A stretch of DNA of 64,000 nt from Persicaria tinctoria (GCA_037127255.1 JBANSL010000009.1:31747475-31811474), one strand, 5' to 3'. Positions 11,476-23,300 are shown, numbered from the stretch's first letter. The notes: generated by a model not told the origin, from the sequence alone. Numbers and translations: made by a program.

Positions 11476-12270
11476 CTGGGAGGGGTACCAAATGTTTAGA
11501 GGCGCCGGGGGTTCAACATAGGAGGAGCAGTTCGGTGGAGGCGAAGACTCCCAACAGCGGGCGAGGTGGTGGAGGAGCATTAATTGAGACGAGATTATGC
11601 GCATTGCATGAGATGAAGGGAGATAGGAGAGTGCTTGGAGAAGACGGTGAATCTGTGTTGTTTGTTGGCCTGTGTGACGATGGATCTAGTAGTGGAGAAG
11701 ACGATGGATGTATTGCCGGTATTGGAATTTGGGTGTATTAATCAAGTTAGTGCTGAATAATTCCCCAAAAAATAAAAACAAAAACCGTGCACGCGCATTG
11801 TGGATTTGTGGATTTTTGCAAATTCACAATGCACGTTTGGGATCTTGTAATACACATGATATTTTGATCGTGTAAATAGTGAACCCATTTTGATATTGCT
11901 GAATCGATTTCTCATATTTGATTGATAATGGTAATAATTTTAGTAAGTTTGGTATTATCATTATCAACTAAACTAATTATATGTATAAATTAAAAATAAG
12001 AATTTCCAAGTATTGAATATTAAAACAAATTAAAAAGGGATCAAATATCAATTAAGGAAGAATTGTACATCACACAAAATCAAGCTCGATCCAAACTAAC
12101 ATGTCGTAAAGTTTCGATCAATTGTTATTTTGTAATTTTTTTGTAATTGATTCTTATTATGTCGGATTTCAATATTTAAATTTAAAGTTTAGCCTAAATT
12201 ATACTATAAAGTACATAATTTGGCAAGAAAAATGAGAGAAATCACAAGCATTTGGAAGAGTAGGTTCCAT
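11476..12270. other. No gene seen; 3' flank of the peptide gene
   Basis: The stretch is AT-rich. A hairpin-forming pair (GCATTGTGGATTTG / CAAATTCACAATGC) lies at about 11792-11833. Open frames are short and lack any domain. Confidence 0.5.
11951..11993 (-). repeat. Right arm of the 43-bp perfect inverted repeat
   Basis: This is the exact reverse complement of 8190-8232, 3.7 kb away. It lies in the downstream flank of the peptide gene. Confidence 0.9.
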
Positions 12271-12276
12271 TTTATT
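12271..12276 (-). terminator. Poly(A) signal of the peptide gene
   Basis: TTTATT on the plus strand gives AATAAA on the minus strand, about 77 bases past the stop codon, a normal distance for a plant 3' UTR. Confidence 0.55.
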
Positions 12277-12352
12277 TGAATATAAAAAGTTGGGTGGTAC
12301 AACCAACAGCTCTTAATTTCGCTCCTCTGATGCAGTGATCGAGTTTAAGTAA

Positions 12353-12652
12353 TTAAGAGCAGCTATTCTTGTATAAGCGTTGGAGGGCGGGATAGTAACC
12401 ACTTTTATAGCAGGAATTAACAAACCCCCTTCGGTAGCTGCAGCACTTATTGGCGTTGTAGTTGGACGCCTTGCACGCCGGATACTTGTTGTTCAAACCC
12501 TGCTTGCACTTGGCCTCAAGTCCATCGTCACCACTGGCGGATTCAGGGCTGCCGGGAGCCGGGAACTGATCGATTGGGCTGAAGGCGGACACGCTTACTA
12601 CCACCAGAAGAAGGATTGCGCAAACGGTGACGACGAGAGTAGCGGTCTTCAT
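12353..12652 (-). CDS. Small secreted six-cysteine peptide
   Basis: A single-exon frame of 99 residues. Residues 1-23 form a clear signal peptide: MKT, a hydrophobic core rich in Leu and Val, and a VSA cleavage site. A Pro/Ser/Asp-rich spacer (about 24-47) follows, possibly a propeptide. The mature part has cysteines at 49, 60, 70, 71, 81 and 98, giving C-x10-C-x9-CC-x9-C-x16-C, with basic and Tyr/Asn-rich loops. The C-C-CC-C-C order is that of cystine-knot peptides, but the loop lengths fit no plant knottin, defensin or RALF that I recognise. A secreted signalling or antimicrobial role is inference. A TATA box upstream, an AATAAA signal downstream and an intact frame amid decayed repeats suggest a live gene. 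A broken fragment of a relative lies at 10535-10591. Confidence 0.8.
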   Translation of the reverse strand: MKTATLVVTVCAILLLVVVSVSAFSPIDQFPAPGSPESASGDDGLEAKCKQGLNNKYPACKASNYNANKCCSYRRGFVNSCYKSGYYPALQRLYKNSCS

Positions 12653-12765
12653 TAATTTTACTTTCCTGAAGCGCCGCGGTTATGAGTGGAATGAAGGCTT
12701 ACAATTCGATCAGAATTGATATGAGTGGGATATGATGAGTTAAGAGTAAGCTGCTGTTTTTGGGC

Positions 12766-12772
12766 ATTTATA
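12766..12772 (-). promoter_or_regulatory. TATA box of the peptide gene
   Basis: The minus strand reads TATAAAT about 115 bases before the ATG, placing transcription start near 12735-12740 and giving a leader of roughly 85 bases. Confidence 0.7.
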
Positions 12773-12866
12773 GATGACAAAGCTGGATACCTCTACCTAA
12801 CTCCCTCCATTACCTTTTTTTTTTTTTAAATTTACACGTTTTGTTTATAAATTTAAAAAATATAGA

Positions 12867-13102
12867 TACTTCTTCTATTCATTAAACCATGTCATTTTAA
12901 CCCTATACACAAATTTTAAGAAAATTAAAAAAGATATTTTTACCCTCATTTATTATAATATTTTTTTTACTTTATCGAAAACTATAACTAATAAAATACA
13001 AATTATTACAAGGATATTTTTTATAAAGTAAATCTAAAATACCAAAAATGACATATTTTTTTTAATAAAATATACACTAAAATGATATGGCTTGCCGAAG
13101 TA
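12867..13102. mobile_element. Stowaway-like MITE in the peptide gene's upstream region
   Basis: The ends are TA-CTTCTTCTATTCATTAAACC..GTCATTTT and AAAATGATATGG..CCGAAG-TA, imperfect inverted copies that share CTTC, CCAT-TCATTTT and a TA target duplication. About 236 bp, AT-rich, non-coding. It sits roughly 100 bp upstream of the peptide gene's TATA box and could affect its expression. Confidence 0.5.
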
Positions 13103-13493
13103 CAAAATAATAACTTTTTATTCCATTTTTTAATTTGATCAAACACTTATTATTCCAAATGAGTGTAAAATTATTAAAAAAATAAAAAAGTAACATTATA
13201 AAAGGGGTTATTGAAGGAAAAAACAGGTTATAAAAAAAAAAACCTTGATTCTTTCCCAGCAATTTCCCAGGATGGTCCAATTCTTGTTCCAATTTTTTTT
13301 TTAAAATTTGGTACACGTAAGTGTGAATTATTTGACTTCTTTTTCCCAAAATGCATCTTATTTATTATACACTTTTTAATACACTAAATTTTATGTTTTT
13401 TGGAATAAAAACAGACTACATATAATATAATTTTATTTAATTAAATAACTTACCTCTATTTTTAGGCAAAATATTTCAATATTTTAGTAACAT

Positions 13494-13509
13494 TATACGC
13501 GCGCGCGCC

Positions 13510-13551
<42 letters not shown>
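13494..13551. repeat. Compound microsatellite (CG)n(CA)n(TA)n
   Basis: Three dinucleotide tracts follow one another, then AGGGAAGAGTTAAAATG. No gene lies in 13103-13700; the rest is AT-rich. Confidence 0.95.
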
Positions 13552-13554
<3 letters not shown>

Positions 13555-13710
13555 AAGAGTTAAAATGTAAAATATCCTTAGAGTGTAAAATTGCTTAAGG
13601 TGTAAAAAATTTTAAAACCGGATACGCCCCTGATTTAAATTAAAAAAAAAAACACTAGTTCTCATCTGCGTACAACGTAGAAAGCTAGAAGCAACGTCTT
13701 GGACTCCCAC

Positions 13711-14085
13711 CCCCGCACCCACCTCGAGCCACCTCCGGCCACCAGCGCCTAGCCACACCCGAGCCCGGACTTGGCTTGGTTCGAGCCGAGTTGCACCATC
13801 ACCGAACCTTTCCTGCCTTGTTCGAGCCACCACTGTCTCGGCCTCCCACGCCTCCCACGAGCCACCTCCGGCCACCAGCCCCACCTGCTCGAACCCCCTC
13901 ACTTAGGCGCACCCCCCAAGACCAGACTTGGCTTGGTTCGACCCAGTTGCACCATCACCGAACCTTTCCCGCCTTGTTCGAGCCACCACTGTCTCGGCCT
14001 CCCACGCCACCCACGAGCCACCTCCGGCCACCGGCCCATACCCGCTCGAACCCCCTCACTCAGACGCACCCCCTGAGACTGGAAC
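13711..14085 (+). repeat. 157-bp GC-rich tandem duplication
   Basis: The block starting ACTTGGCTTGGTTCGA (13769) recurs at 13926 with few changes. A partial third copy (GAGCCACCTCCGGCCACC) precedes it. The unit is CCT/CCA-rich and open in several frames, so the predicted Pro/His-rich peptides are composition effects and not genes. Confidence 0.85.
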
Positions 14086-14110
14086 CCCCTTGGTTCGTGC
14101 CCAGCCGAGC

Positions 14111-14404
14111 TCACACCGAGCCCATCTTCTCCAACAGTGCTGTTCGGTTCTTTTGGCTCGGAATACATTTGAAATCCCGATTTTTTTGGGTGAACTCGAA
14201 CAATCCTTGAGTTAACCAGAAAAGGCCATCCTTGTCCCTTTCCAACTTGACTTCATGCTCCTGGTCGGAGCGAGACCAGAGCATGGCCAAAGTATGCGCG
14301 TCTTCTTCGAACAGGACATACACCAAGGGGAGTCGAAGTGTCTGGAGTTGCTCTTCCTTCATGATGACTCGATAAAAAGCTATGGGAGGCGCTCTGGGTT
14401 CCAT
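14111..14404 (-). pseudogene. B3-domain (REM-like) gene fragment
   Basis: The 97-codon frame begins at an ATG and contains AFYRVIMKEEQLQTLRLP, then a stretch ending LWSRSDQEHEVKLERDKDG, then LFWLTQGLFEF. This follows the plant B3 DNA-binding fold: F-xxVI first strand, an LRLP segment, V-LE-D, and W..G..EF. Plant B3 proteins of the REM group bind DNA in the nucleus. The C-terminal third of the domain (the GD-x-VF strand) is missing, because after QKNRDFKC the sequence is unrelated. A TATA-like TATAAAAA lies just upstream on the minus strand (about 14441-14448). Most likely a truncated gene or captured fragment. Family call from pattern only. Confidence 0.5.
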
Positions 14405-14618
14405 CTTTTGAGGAATATTTTTTACTCTTGCCTTCTTGGGTTTTTATACCCTCCAAGGCATGTTTCTTGCTTAGTTTCTATCGCCCTTAATTTCGATATG
14501 ACCCCTTCTCTTCTTGGTGTGGTACCCCGAATTTTTTACGCTTGCCTTTTTGTTGTTTTGGATAGAACAGCTCCCTGCTCGAGGTGAACGTGTTTCTCTA
14601 CTTTTTAGTATAGCAACA

Positions 14619-16536
14619 TGATGTCTCTAAAAGTAGTCATGTCTTTATGCATATTTTAGTTCCATATTCTATACTCTTTGCATATTTCAGGTTGGGAATA
14701 TGTCAAATTTATGCAGTATATGCTTATTTGTCAGAAATAGAGATCTACATAAGTTTCTGTTTAATATTGCAGAATATGGAGCCATTTCAGGAGAAAACCA
14801 AGAAGCCAAGACGGAGGACACATTTTACTCTATATCGACTAGTCTTCGTCGATGTCAACCAACCATGTCCGGACACACCTTGATCGAGGAGCCCCATGTC
14901 GAGAAGCTGAAGATGAAGTTACACGACTCCAAGCAGTTCCTCAAGATCGAGTTATTTACTCGATGTCGACTAAGCATTGAAGACCCACCCTGATTCGAGG
15001 AGAGTCTACCCGAGGATGCCGAGGAGTGCTACCCGACCTGGCACCCGGACACCACAACTCGATGTCGAGGACTTTCCTCGAGATCCACGAATGCCAGAGC
15101 ACACATCCGACCCAGTCCGAGGAAGAGTTGCTCGACGTCACCAGGCCGAGCTAGGTCCGACACTGTTACTCGAGATCGAGTATGTAACTCGAGATCGAGG
15201 AGATTTGTGAGCCAGCGTCCGAGCCACATCGAGCAAGGGTTACCCGAGATATCGAGCCAGTGAAGTCGACAAGACCCTGTTACTCGAGATTGAAGAAAAC
15301 TCCTCGAGATCGAGGAAATCTTCCGGAGACGCGTAATGCGGTTTAGGCAGTCCTACTTGGATTGGGATTACTTGGAGCCGAAGATTGCCGAGTCTATCCG
15401 ATTTTATCATGATCTATCATGAAGAAGAAGATTTATCCACTTGAAGACTTTTAGATATAGTTTCCCTTTTAGATTTAATTATGTTGAGATATTCTATCAT
15501 TGAATAGCAAGGATTAGAAGGCTATAAATAAAGCCCATGGGGCTGGTTTTAGGAATCATTCAATTCAGAAGGTAGAGAAGTAGTTCACAGAGACGTTTAG
15601 GAGTTCGAAGGTTTTAGGGTTTTGGCATTCAACGAGAGTTGGATTGCTGGGATTGTAAAGGCTTTGACTTTAGTTTAATGCAAGTTATTTCCTTTCAATC
15701 AACAATGTCTGAGGTTGCAATGAAGCGCGAGTAGTGCACCCACTTCTAGGGTTAGGGCGAACCCGACGATAGCACTGCGTGTTTCAGCTAAAGATCCGAC
15801 TTTTATCATGTTTTGAGCATCTACTACTTGTTATATGTTTATTACCCATCTAATGCAGGTCCATGCTAACAACTTGGATCGTAAACATATAATCAGTAGA
15901 GACAATTAGGGTTTCTTGAAAGAGTTGTCTAATTGTTGGAAAAGGCAAAAGCTTAGTCCTTTGATGCAATTCACATGATTATCTGTTTTATTCTTGCCTT
16001 ATGCATGCTTGGTTATCGTTGTTGCAAACCCCAATCTTGGAAGTCTTTTACATACAATTTATTTCGAAATCCCACAAGTCTTCTTCTTTACTTTTGTTTC
16101 GTTTTTACTTTCTGTCCTTAATCGATCTCGACCAAGTCTGGTCGACCTCGGGTTACTGATCTTCGATTCCAGAATCGCCATAGCTTCTGTGTGCTGGTGC
16201 TCGACCAAGCCAACTCGGCGTCACCAACTCTACTCGATCTCGAGTAGGGCTTACTCGAACTCGACCAAAACCGCCGGGAGCTGCTGCTGCTGCGTTCGAC
16301 TTGCCCGATCTTCTGTCGACTAACCCTAGTCGAGATCGAGGACATCTGTGGTCGACTTCTGTCCGTGAGATTTCTTTGCTGCCTAAGATCCGCTGACACG
16401 CTTCCTCGTGGATCGATCCTGACTTCCCACTGCTGCATCGGGAGGAAGTCTTGTAATCATTTGCAACGGACAGAATCTGGTTTGCCTTACTTTAGTCATA
16501 TTTTATATTTGCATTCTCGATTTTCTCCTCTGAACA
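14619..16536 (+). mobile_element. 5' LTR of element A (1,918 bp)
   Basis: It opens TGATGTCTCTAAAAG and closes CTCCTCTGAACA. TATA box at 15523-15530. TCGA-palindrome clusters lie at about 14830-15330 and 16125-16355. It carries roughly 100 bp in the first cluster that the 3' LTR lacks. Confidence 0.92.
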
Positions 16537-16539
16537 AAT

Positions 16540-16557
16540 TAGCGCCGTTGCGGGGGA
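16540..16557 (+). other. Primer binding site of element A (degenerate tRNA-Asp)
   Basis: TAGCGCCGTTGCGGGGGA lies three bases after the LTR and differs at two positions from the tRNA-Asp complement seen intact in element B. Confidence 0.8.
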
Positions 16558-16619
16558 GGCTATCATTCGCGCATTAGTTAGTTAAATCTCACATCTACTT
16601 TGAGTTACTTTACAGGTGT

Positions 16620-18372
16620 ATGCGCCGTTCTGGTCAACCACCTGAGTTTGACGGCTTAGACGAACCAGAACGCCTTCTACACAATAGAGCTAAACTACAA
16701 AGAGCCATGGCAGGAACAGTACATTGAGAGGCTCACAAGGGAACTAGCCGCAAGGGATGTTACTATCGCTGCTGAGAGAGCAGGAAGGGAACAAGAAGTT
16801 GAGCGCGCAAGGCAAGTAGATGCTGAGCTTGCCCAATTCCGAACCACTGCAGAAGATTATATGCATCCAACTCTCGTCGTGCCTGAATCGGCGATTCTAA
16901 TCCCTGAAAACTCTTTTGAAATTCGCACTCAATTTCTTATAGAGCTTAAAAATAATGCTTTTTATCGAAAATTTAATGAGTGTCCTCTTGAACATATTAC
17001 CAATTTTTCCGACATGTGTCGTACTCTTGCTGAAGGTACAACTCTGGAATATGTCAAGATGAAGGATTTTCGCTGGTCTCTCGCTGGACCTGCACTAAAG
17101 TGGCTTGAATGGCTAAAACCAAGATCCCTCACAACATGGGCCCAAGTAGAGCAAGAGTTTCTGAACAAATTCTTCCCTCCCGCCAAAACAACACTACTCC
17201 GCCAGAAAATCACAGCCTTCAAACAGAATCCTGGGGAACCGCTAGCAAAAGCATGGGAACGCTACAAAGAACTGCTGCGATCTTGCCCTACTCATGGACA
17301 TCCACCCTACGTCATTCAAGAGATCTTCTTCAACTCCCTTGACCAAGTCACTAAGGACATAATCAACCAGTATACTCGCTATGAGTATTTGACGATGCCA
17401 CCAATTGACGCATGGGGTGTACTAGACAAGCTCACATATTATGACAACAAATATGGGTCTACTGCAAACTATGAGGAGAACTCCTATGCCAGGCCAGCAC
17501 CATCTATGCCACTCTATGAGCTAGTAAAGGAGATTGACCCGGATGTCAGGGAGCAGTTCTACTGAGACCAGAATCGCAAGCTCCTCAAGCAAGTCAAAAA
17601 TCTGTCTGTCAATCAGCCTTGCATCGAATGCGGATCACAGAGGCACACCACTACTGAGTGCCCACACACTGAGCAAGTCAGAATGGCAGAGACACATGAA
17701 GAGGTAGCCTACGCTGGGGGTCCCAATCGCTACATGAGAGATCAAAGGTTCTATCAACCACAGTGAAACCAAGATACCCCTAGAAACCCCCCACCCTACA
17801 GAGCTCCAGGACATCTAGAAAGGGATCAAAAGAAGGACGATCTGCAGCTGATCCTTGAGGAGATACGTCGAAATCAAGGCACCATCAACAACCAGTTCCA
17901 GAATATCACAACAAAATTTGGAGAACTGGACATTTGGAAAAGAGGAATAGAGACCCAGATGGGTCAAATCGCTGCACAGATCCCACGACCATCCGGACAG
18001 CTCCCTGGGCAAACAGAACCAAATCCTAAGGGGAAGACCGGACAAGTCGCAGCTATCAAACTCAGGAGTGGGCATCAATTACACGAGCCAGAGGTCGGGA
18101 AACATGAAGACAAGGCGGAGCAGCAACTCGACGCAGAGCAGAATCAACTCGATCTCGAGGAGCCTGTACTCGATCAAGACAAACATCTCCTCGACACAGA
18201 CCAGAAGCCCAGCTCGGACTCCACTGCGAAGCCCAGCAACTCGAGGTCGACAACCAAAGTCGAGATCGTGGAAACACTGGTCGAGATCGAGGAGAAAGTG
18301 GCGGACTTCGACGACTCTGCAACACCTCCGACGTCTGATCTGGCTCCGAAGCAGAAAAAGCCACCGCCTTTC
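16620..18372 (+). pseudogene. gag of element A, broken, interrupted by element B
   Basis: The ATG (MRRSGQPPEF) matches the start of element B's gag, but a deletion near 16712 shifts the frame. From there EDYMHPTLVVPESAI leads into the gypsy capsid domain (FLIELKNNAFY.., W-AQVEQEFLNKFFPP). TGA stops lie at 17563-17565 and 17764-17766. A CCHC zinc knuckle (CIECGSQRHTTTEC, 17620-17661) binds RNA in related proteins. The end is an Asp/Glu-rich spacer with TCGA repeats. The frame stops at the CTTTC where B inserted and resumes at 27229 without a shift (PPPF then PSKAQKDP). Gag would form the virus-like particle in the cytoplasm; this copy is dead. Confidence 0.85.
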
Positions 18373-20316
18373 TGTTGTGAGCCTAATTTGCCATGTTTTA
18401 CACTTACATTTATATCGATTTCTGCATACATTGCATACATTTGGGCTTGAATGATACAAAATATGTGTAGTTTATGCTTAGTTGTTATATATGGAGGTCT
18501 ACACAAGTTTTTGTTATATTTCACAGAAATCGGACGCATTTTTGAGCTTAATGGAAAGTCATGGAGAAGCCAAGAATGGTGCAGCTGGAGAGAAGGCCAA
18601 TTTCCGGCTTTCATCATTCAGAATCAGGCTGTGATGTCTTCATGAGATTTGTAGCCCTCGGAAAGAGCTTTCCAACGCATGGTCATATGCGTCAATCCGA
18701 CAACCGAGGCATCGGGAAAATGCGTTTTACGAACAGAGCTGGGAGCTGAGGAAAGTTATCGATATCGACAAGATTTGTCGACATCGAGAAGTATCAACTC
18801 GACATGTGCACTGGAAGACGAGGTCGAGTTGATGAACTCAAGACGAAGACATCGACAACTTTTGTCGATGTCGAGGAGACATGTCGAGAAGATTGTCGAG
18901 GAAAGTTGTCGACATCGAGAAGACATGTCGAGCACTCCAGAAGCCGAGATCGAGGAGAAGTCCGAAGAGAAAGGAGATTACTTGCAAGCCAAGATTCGAC
19001 GAATTCTATCCGAATCTATCAAGATCTATCAAGACCAAAGAAGATGTCCACACATTAGATATAATCCTAGTCTATCTATTTTATTTAATTACACTATGTT
19101 ATTTATTTATCATTAAGTTTTAGATATAGTTTTAGATAAAGATAGATATCTTCTATCCTTGATTAGCAAGGATTAGAAGCCTATAAATAAGGCCCTAGGG
19201 GCTCAGTTTAATGCATTCAATTTCAGTTAGATTCCAAGTTACACACAAGTAGTTAGTTCCATTCAGAGATACAGTTAGGAGTTTAAGGTTTTTAGGGTTT
19301 TGGCTTTTTGCGAAAGTTGATTGCCAAGATTGTAAAGGCTTTGAATTTAGTTTTATGCAAGTTTCTTCTTTTACATCAATGTCTACAATTGCGATGAGGC
19401 GTGAGTAGTTCACCCACTTCTGGGGCTGGGGTGAGCCCGACGGTGGCCATGTGAGGCGATGCGGTAAAGGTCAGATCTTTTGTGCGATTTGTCTTCTATC
19501 CCTATGAGCATGATTCTTTTGCGAGAGTTGAAGGTGATCCTTGTTTGTATTATTGAAGCGAAAGTGATCTTAATGCAACTTGGATTAATCATGTAAAAAG
19601 GGTTAGTAACAATTAGGGTTTATGCGAGAGCCTCTATATTCCTATTTGTTAATAACGAAAGTTATTTAGATGGAAAGCATGATCTTTTACGCCTTTATGT
19701 GTTACTTTGCATGGTTATCGTTGTGGTGTTGAAACCCTAGCCTTGGAAGCCTTTAGTTTATTGATTTTATTTGGTTAAAAATTCGTTTCTGAATCCGAGA
19801 GCATTTGCACTTTAATTTTCTGTTCTTAGTCGATCTCGGGAAAATCTTGTCGATATCGATATATCTTGTCGACGTCGAGGACTTTTTGTCGAGATCAAGG
19901 TTTTCTGCTTGAGTCGAGTTGCTGTGTCGAGTACTTATCGATATCGACAACCTGTGTTGACAAAACTCGGTCGAGTTCTTCTGTCGAGTTACTTACTGTT
20001 CTGTCGACTTGTCTGCTGTTGTCGACGTGCTTTATCGAGTACCTCTGTTTTGCTTGTTTGCTTCTGTATTTGCTTTTATTTTAGCTGCCGTTGCCGGGTT
20101 ATTTGTTTGTGTCTTTCTGTTTCTGCGATTCTGTCTGTTCTGCTGTGTCTGTGAGAATTTGATAGCTACCTAAGAACTGCTGACGTGCTTCCTCGTGGAT
20201 TCGATCCTGACTTTTCTCTTACTACAACGGGAGGAAGTCTTTTATTTATTTGCTGAGACAGGGGAGTCGTTCTAAACCATATTCTATTCTATACTTGACT
20301 TACTCCTGCAACAACA
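18373..20316 (+). mobile_element. 5' LTR of element B (1,944 bp)
   Basis: It opens TGTTGTGAGCC and closes CCTGCAACAACA. TATA box TATAAATA at 19182-19189. TCGA-palindrome clusters lie upstream (18757-18955) and near the 3' end (19830-20040). Confidence 0.95.
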
Positions 20317-20319
20317 AAT

Positions 20320-20337
20320 TGGCGCCGTTGCCGGGGA
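20320..20337 (+). other. Primer binding site of element B (tRNA-Asp)
   Basis: TGGCGCCGTTGCCGGGGA is the complement of the 3' end of plant tRNA-Asp, including CCA, three bases after the LTR. First-strand synthesis would start here. Confidence 0.92.
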
Positions 20338-20399
20338 AGCTATCAATCGCGCCTTAGGTAGTCAGTTCTCACTGTTTCTTTGAGTTACTTTTCAGGTGT

Positions 20400-23300
20400 A
20401 TGCGCCGTTCTGGTATCCCACCTGAGTACTACGGTTTAGACGAACCAGAGCGCCTTCTACACATAAGAAATAGACTTCAAAGAGCCATGGAGGACGCTGA
20501 AACACAGCAGCAGTTGATCGCTAGGCTTACCAGGGATCTAGCCGCCAGAGATGCTGCTCTCGCCGCTGAGAGAGCAGCAAGGGAACCAGCAGAGGCTGAG
20601 CTTGCCCAGTATCCAACCACGGCAGAGGACTACATGCACCCAACTCTCGTCGTGCCTGAATCGGCGATTCTAATCCCTGAAAACTCTTTTGAAATTCGCA
20701 CTCAATTTCTTATAGAGCTTAAAAATAATGCCTTTTACGGCAGATTTAATGAGTGCCCTTTTGAACATATTACTAACTTTCATGATATGTGCCGTACTCT
20801 TGCAGAAGGTACAACTTTGGAATATGTCAAGATGAAAGCTTTCCGTTGGTCGCTCGCTGGACCTGCACTAAAATGGCTGGAAGGGCTGAAAGCAAAATCA
20901 CTCACAACCTGGGCCCAAGTAGAGCAAGAGTTTTTGAACAAATTCTTCCCACCTGCCAAAACAGCACATCTCCGCCAGAAAATCACCGCCTTTAAACAGT
21001 AGAAAGGGGAACCGCTGGCAAGGGCATGGGAGCGCTACAAGGAACTGCTACGATCTTGCCCTACTCATGGACAGCCACCCTACATCATTAAGAAGATCTT
21101 CTTCAACTCTCTGGATCAAGTCACTAAGGACAGAATCAACAATTATACTCGCTACGAGTATTTGACAATGCCGCCAAGTGACGCATGGGGAGTACTGGAG
21201 AAGCTCACTACCTACGACAACAAGTATGGGTCTACTGCAACTTATGAAGAGAACCCATACGCCAGGCCAGCACCATCCATGCCCCTCTATGAGCCATCAA
21301 AGGAGATTGATCTAGATGTCAGGGAGCAATACTACAGAGACCAGAATAGGAAGCTCATCAAGCAAGTAAAGTATCTCTCTGTCAACTAGCCTTGCATAGA
21401 ATGCGGATCGCAAAGGCACACCACTCCTGAGTGCCCACACACAGAGCAAGTCAGATTGGCAGAGCACCATGAGGATGCAGCTTACGTAGGGGGTCCCAAT
21501 CGCTACATGGGGGACCAAAGGTTTCAGCAACCACAATGGAGCCAAGGAGTCCCTAGGAACCCCCCGCCATACAGAGCTCCAGGACATCTAGAGAGGGATC
21601 AACAGAAGGATCAGCTACAAATAATCCTCGAGGAGATGCGCCGGAATCAGGGCACTATCAACCATCAATTCCAGAACATCAATACAAAGCTTGGAGAAAT
21701 TGATGTCTGGAGGAAGTCAGTGGACACTCAGATTGGTCAACTAGCAGCAAGTGTCCCTAGACAATCAGGTGTGCTCCCTGGATCCTCTGAACCTAATCCT
21801 AAAGGTAAATCTACTGGACATGTAGCTGCTGTAAAGCTCAGGAGCGGACATCAACTACGCGAGCCAGAGGTCGGAAAGCAGCAGGACAGCACTGAAGAAC
21901 AACTCGATGTCGACAAGAATCTTGTAGATGTCGACAAAAAACTTCTCGATGTCGAGGACAACCCTGATCGACCAACTTCTGCACTGAACAGCAACTCGAC
22001 ATCGAGGAAAGTTGTCGATGTCGACGAACTTGTCGATGTCGAGAAGTCTCAAATCGATGTCGAGAAGTCTGCAATGCCTCCGGCGTCTGTTCTGGCTCCG
22101 AATCAGAAAAAGAAGCTACCTTTCCCCACGAAATCTCTTAAGGACCCAGCAGAGAAGAAATTTCAACGCTTCATCAAGATGCTTCAGAAGCTTAATGTCA
22201 CCATCCCCTTCACGGAAGCTCTTAATGAGATGCCATCTTATGTCAAGTTCCTAAAAGAGATTTTGAGCAAAAAGAGATCAATGGCTGAGATTACAGAAGA
22301 ATGCAACCATCTGGATATACTTGAGAAGAGGCCAGATCCAGGTAAGTTTGCTATAACCATTGGATTTGGTCAATATAAATTAAATGCTTTATGTGATCTT
22401 GGTGCCAGTGTGAGTATTATGCCTTTATCGATATCGTCCAAGATTAAGATAGGTGCCCTGGAGCCCGTGGATGCTAGACTATACATGGCCAACAACACGG
22501 TGGTCATTCCAACATGCATGGTGGAAAATGTCCCAGTACAAGTAGGTAAATTCTTCGTCCCTGCTGATTTCTTAATTGTTGATATGCAAGAAGATCCTGC
22601 TTGTCCAATTATTCTAGGGAGACCATTCTTGGCGACTGTGGATGCCAACATAAGCGTACGGAAAGGAGTGCTCACCTTCAACATCAGCGATGAGGTAATT
22701 GAGTATTCTTTTAATAAAACTGAAAGGCATACAGGTCCAATGGAAGAGGTGAAAGCTATATCAGCTGGCTACATCACCTGCGGGGAACCCAAGGTCAGAA
22801 ATATGACCCCTGAGGAGATAGAAAAGAGGGACATGGAGGCCCAGGTGGAGAAAATCATGGACATCCTAAAAGAAGAAACAGAAGATCCAAATCAAGGTAC
22901 GTCGATTTGGACTAACTATTTTTCGGATGCCTTGACAGGAGCTAAGTATGGGGTCGTAGTCGACCAAAACTCCTCGAGATCAAGTAGTTTAGTCGACATC
23001 GACAAAGATCAGAAACCTCCACCATCATCGTCGAGCAAGCCACTGGAACCAGAGATCAACTCGACATCGACAACACTTGTCGATATCGACAAGATTGAGG
23101 CTTCCTCGACACCACCTTCCTCGACCTGCATCCCACCAGACGAGGAGAATTCCTCGACATCGACAACTCTTGTCGATGTCGACAAGATTCGGGTTTCCTC
23201 GACTGCTCCTTCCTCGACCTGCATCCCACCAGACGAGGAGAATTCCTCGACGTCGACAACTCTTGTCGATGTCGAGGAACATCTGACTTCCTCAACTTCA

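Noticed and set aside
12380..12655. 91-codon plus-strand ORF opposite the peptide gene
   Set aside because: It is the complement of a gene with a signal peptide, paired cysteines, TATA box and poly(A) signal; the plus frame has no features.
13771..14215. Pro/His-rich ORFs of 95-144 codons
   Set aside because: Produced by a 157-bp GC-rich tandem duplication that is open in several frames.
18062..18617. Several 100-147-codon ORFs on both strands near the TCGA clusters
   Set aside because: TCGA palindromes lack stop codons in most frames on both strands, so long shadows of gag and LTR appear.
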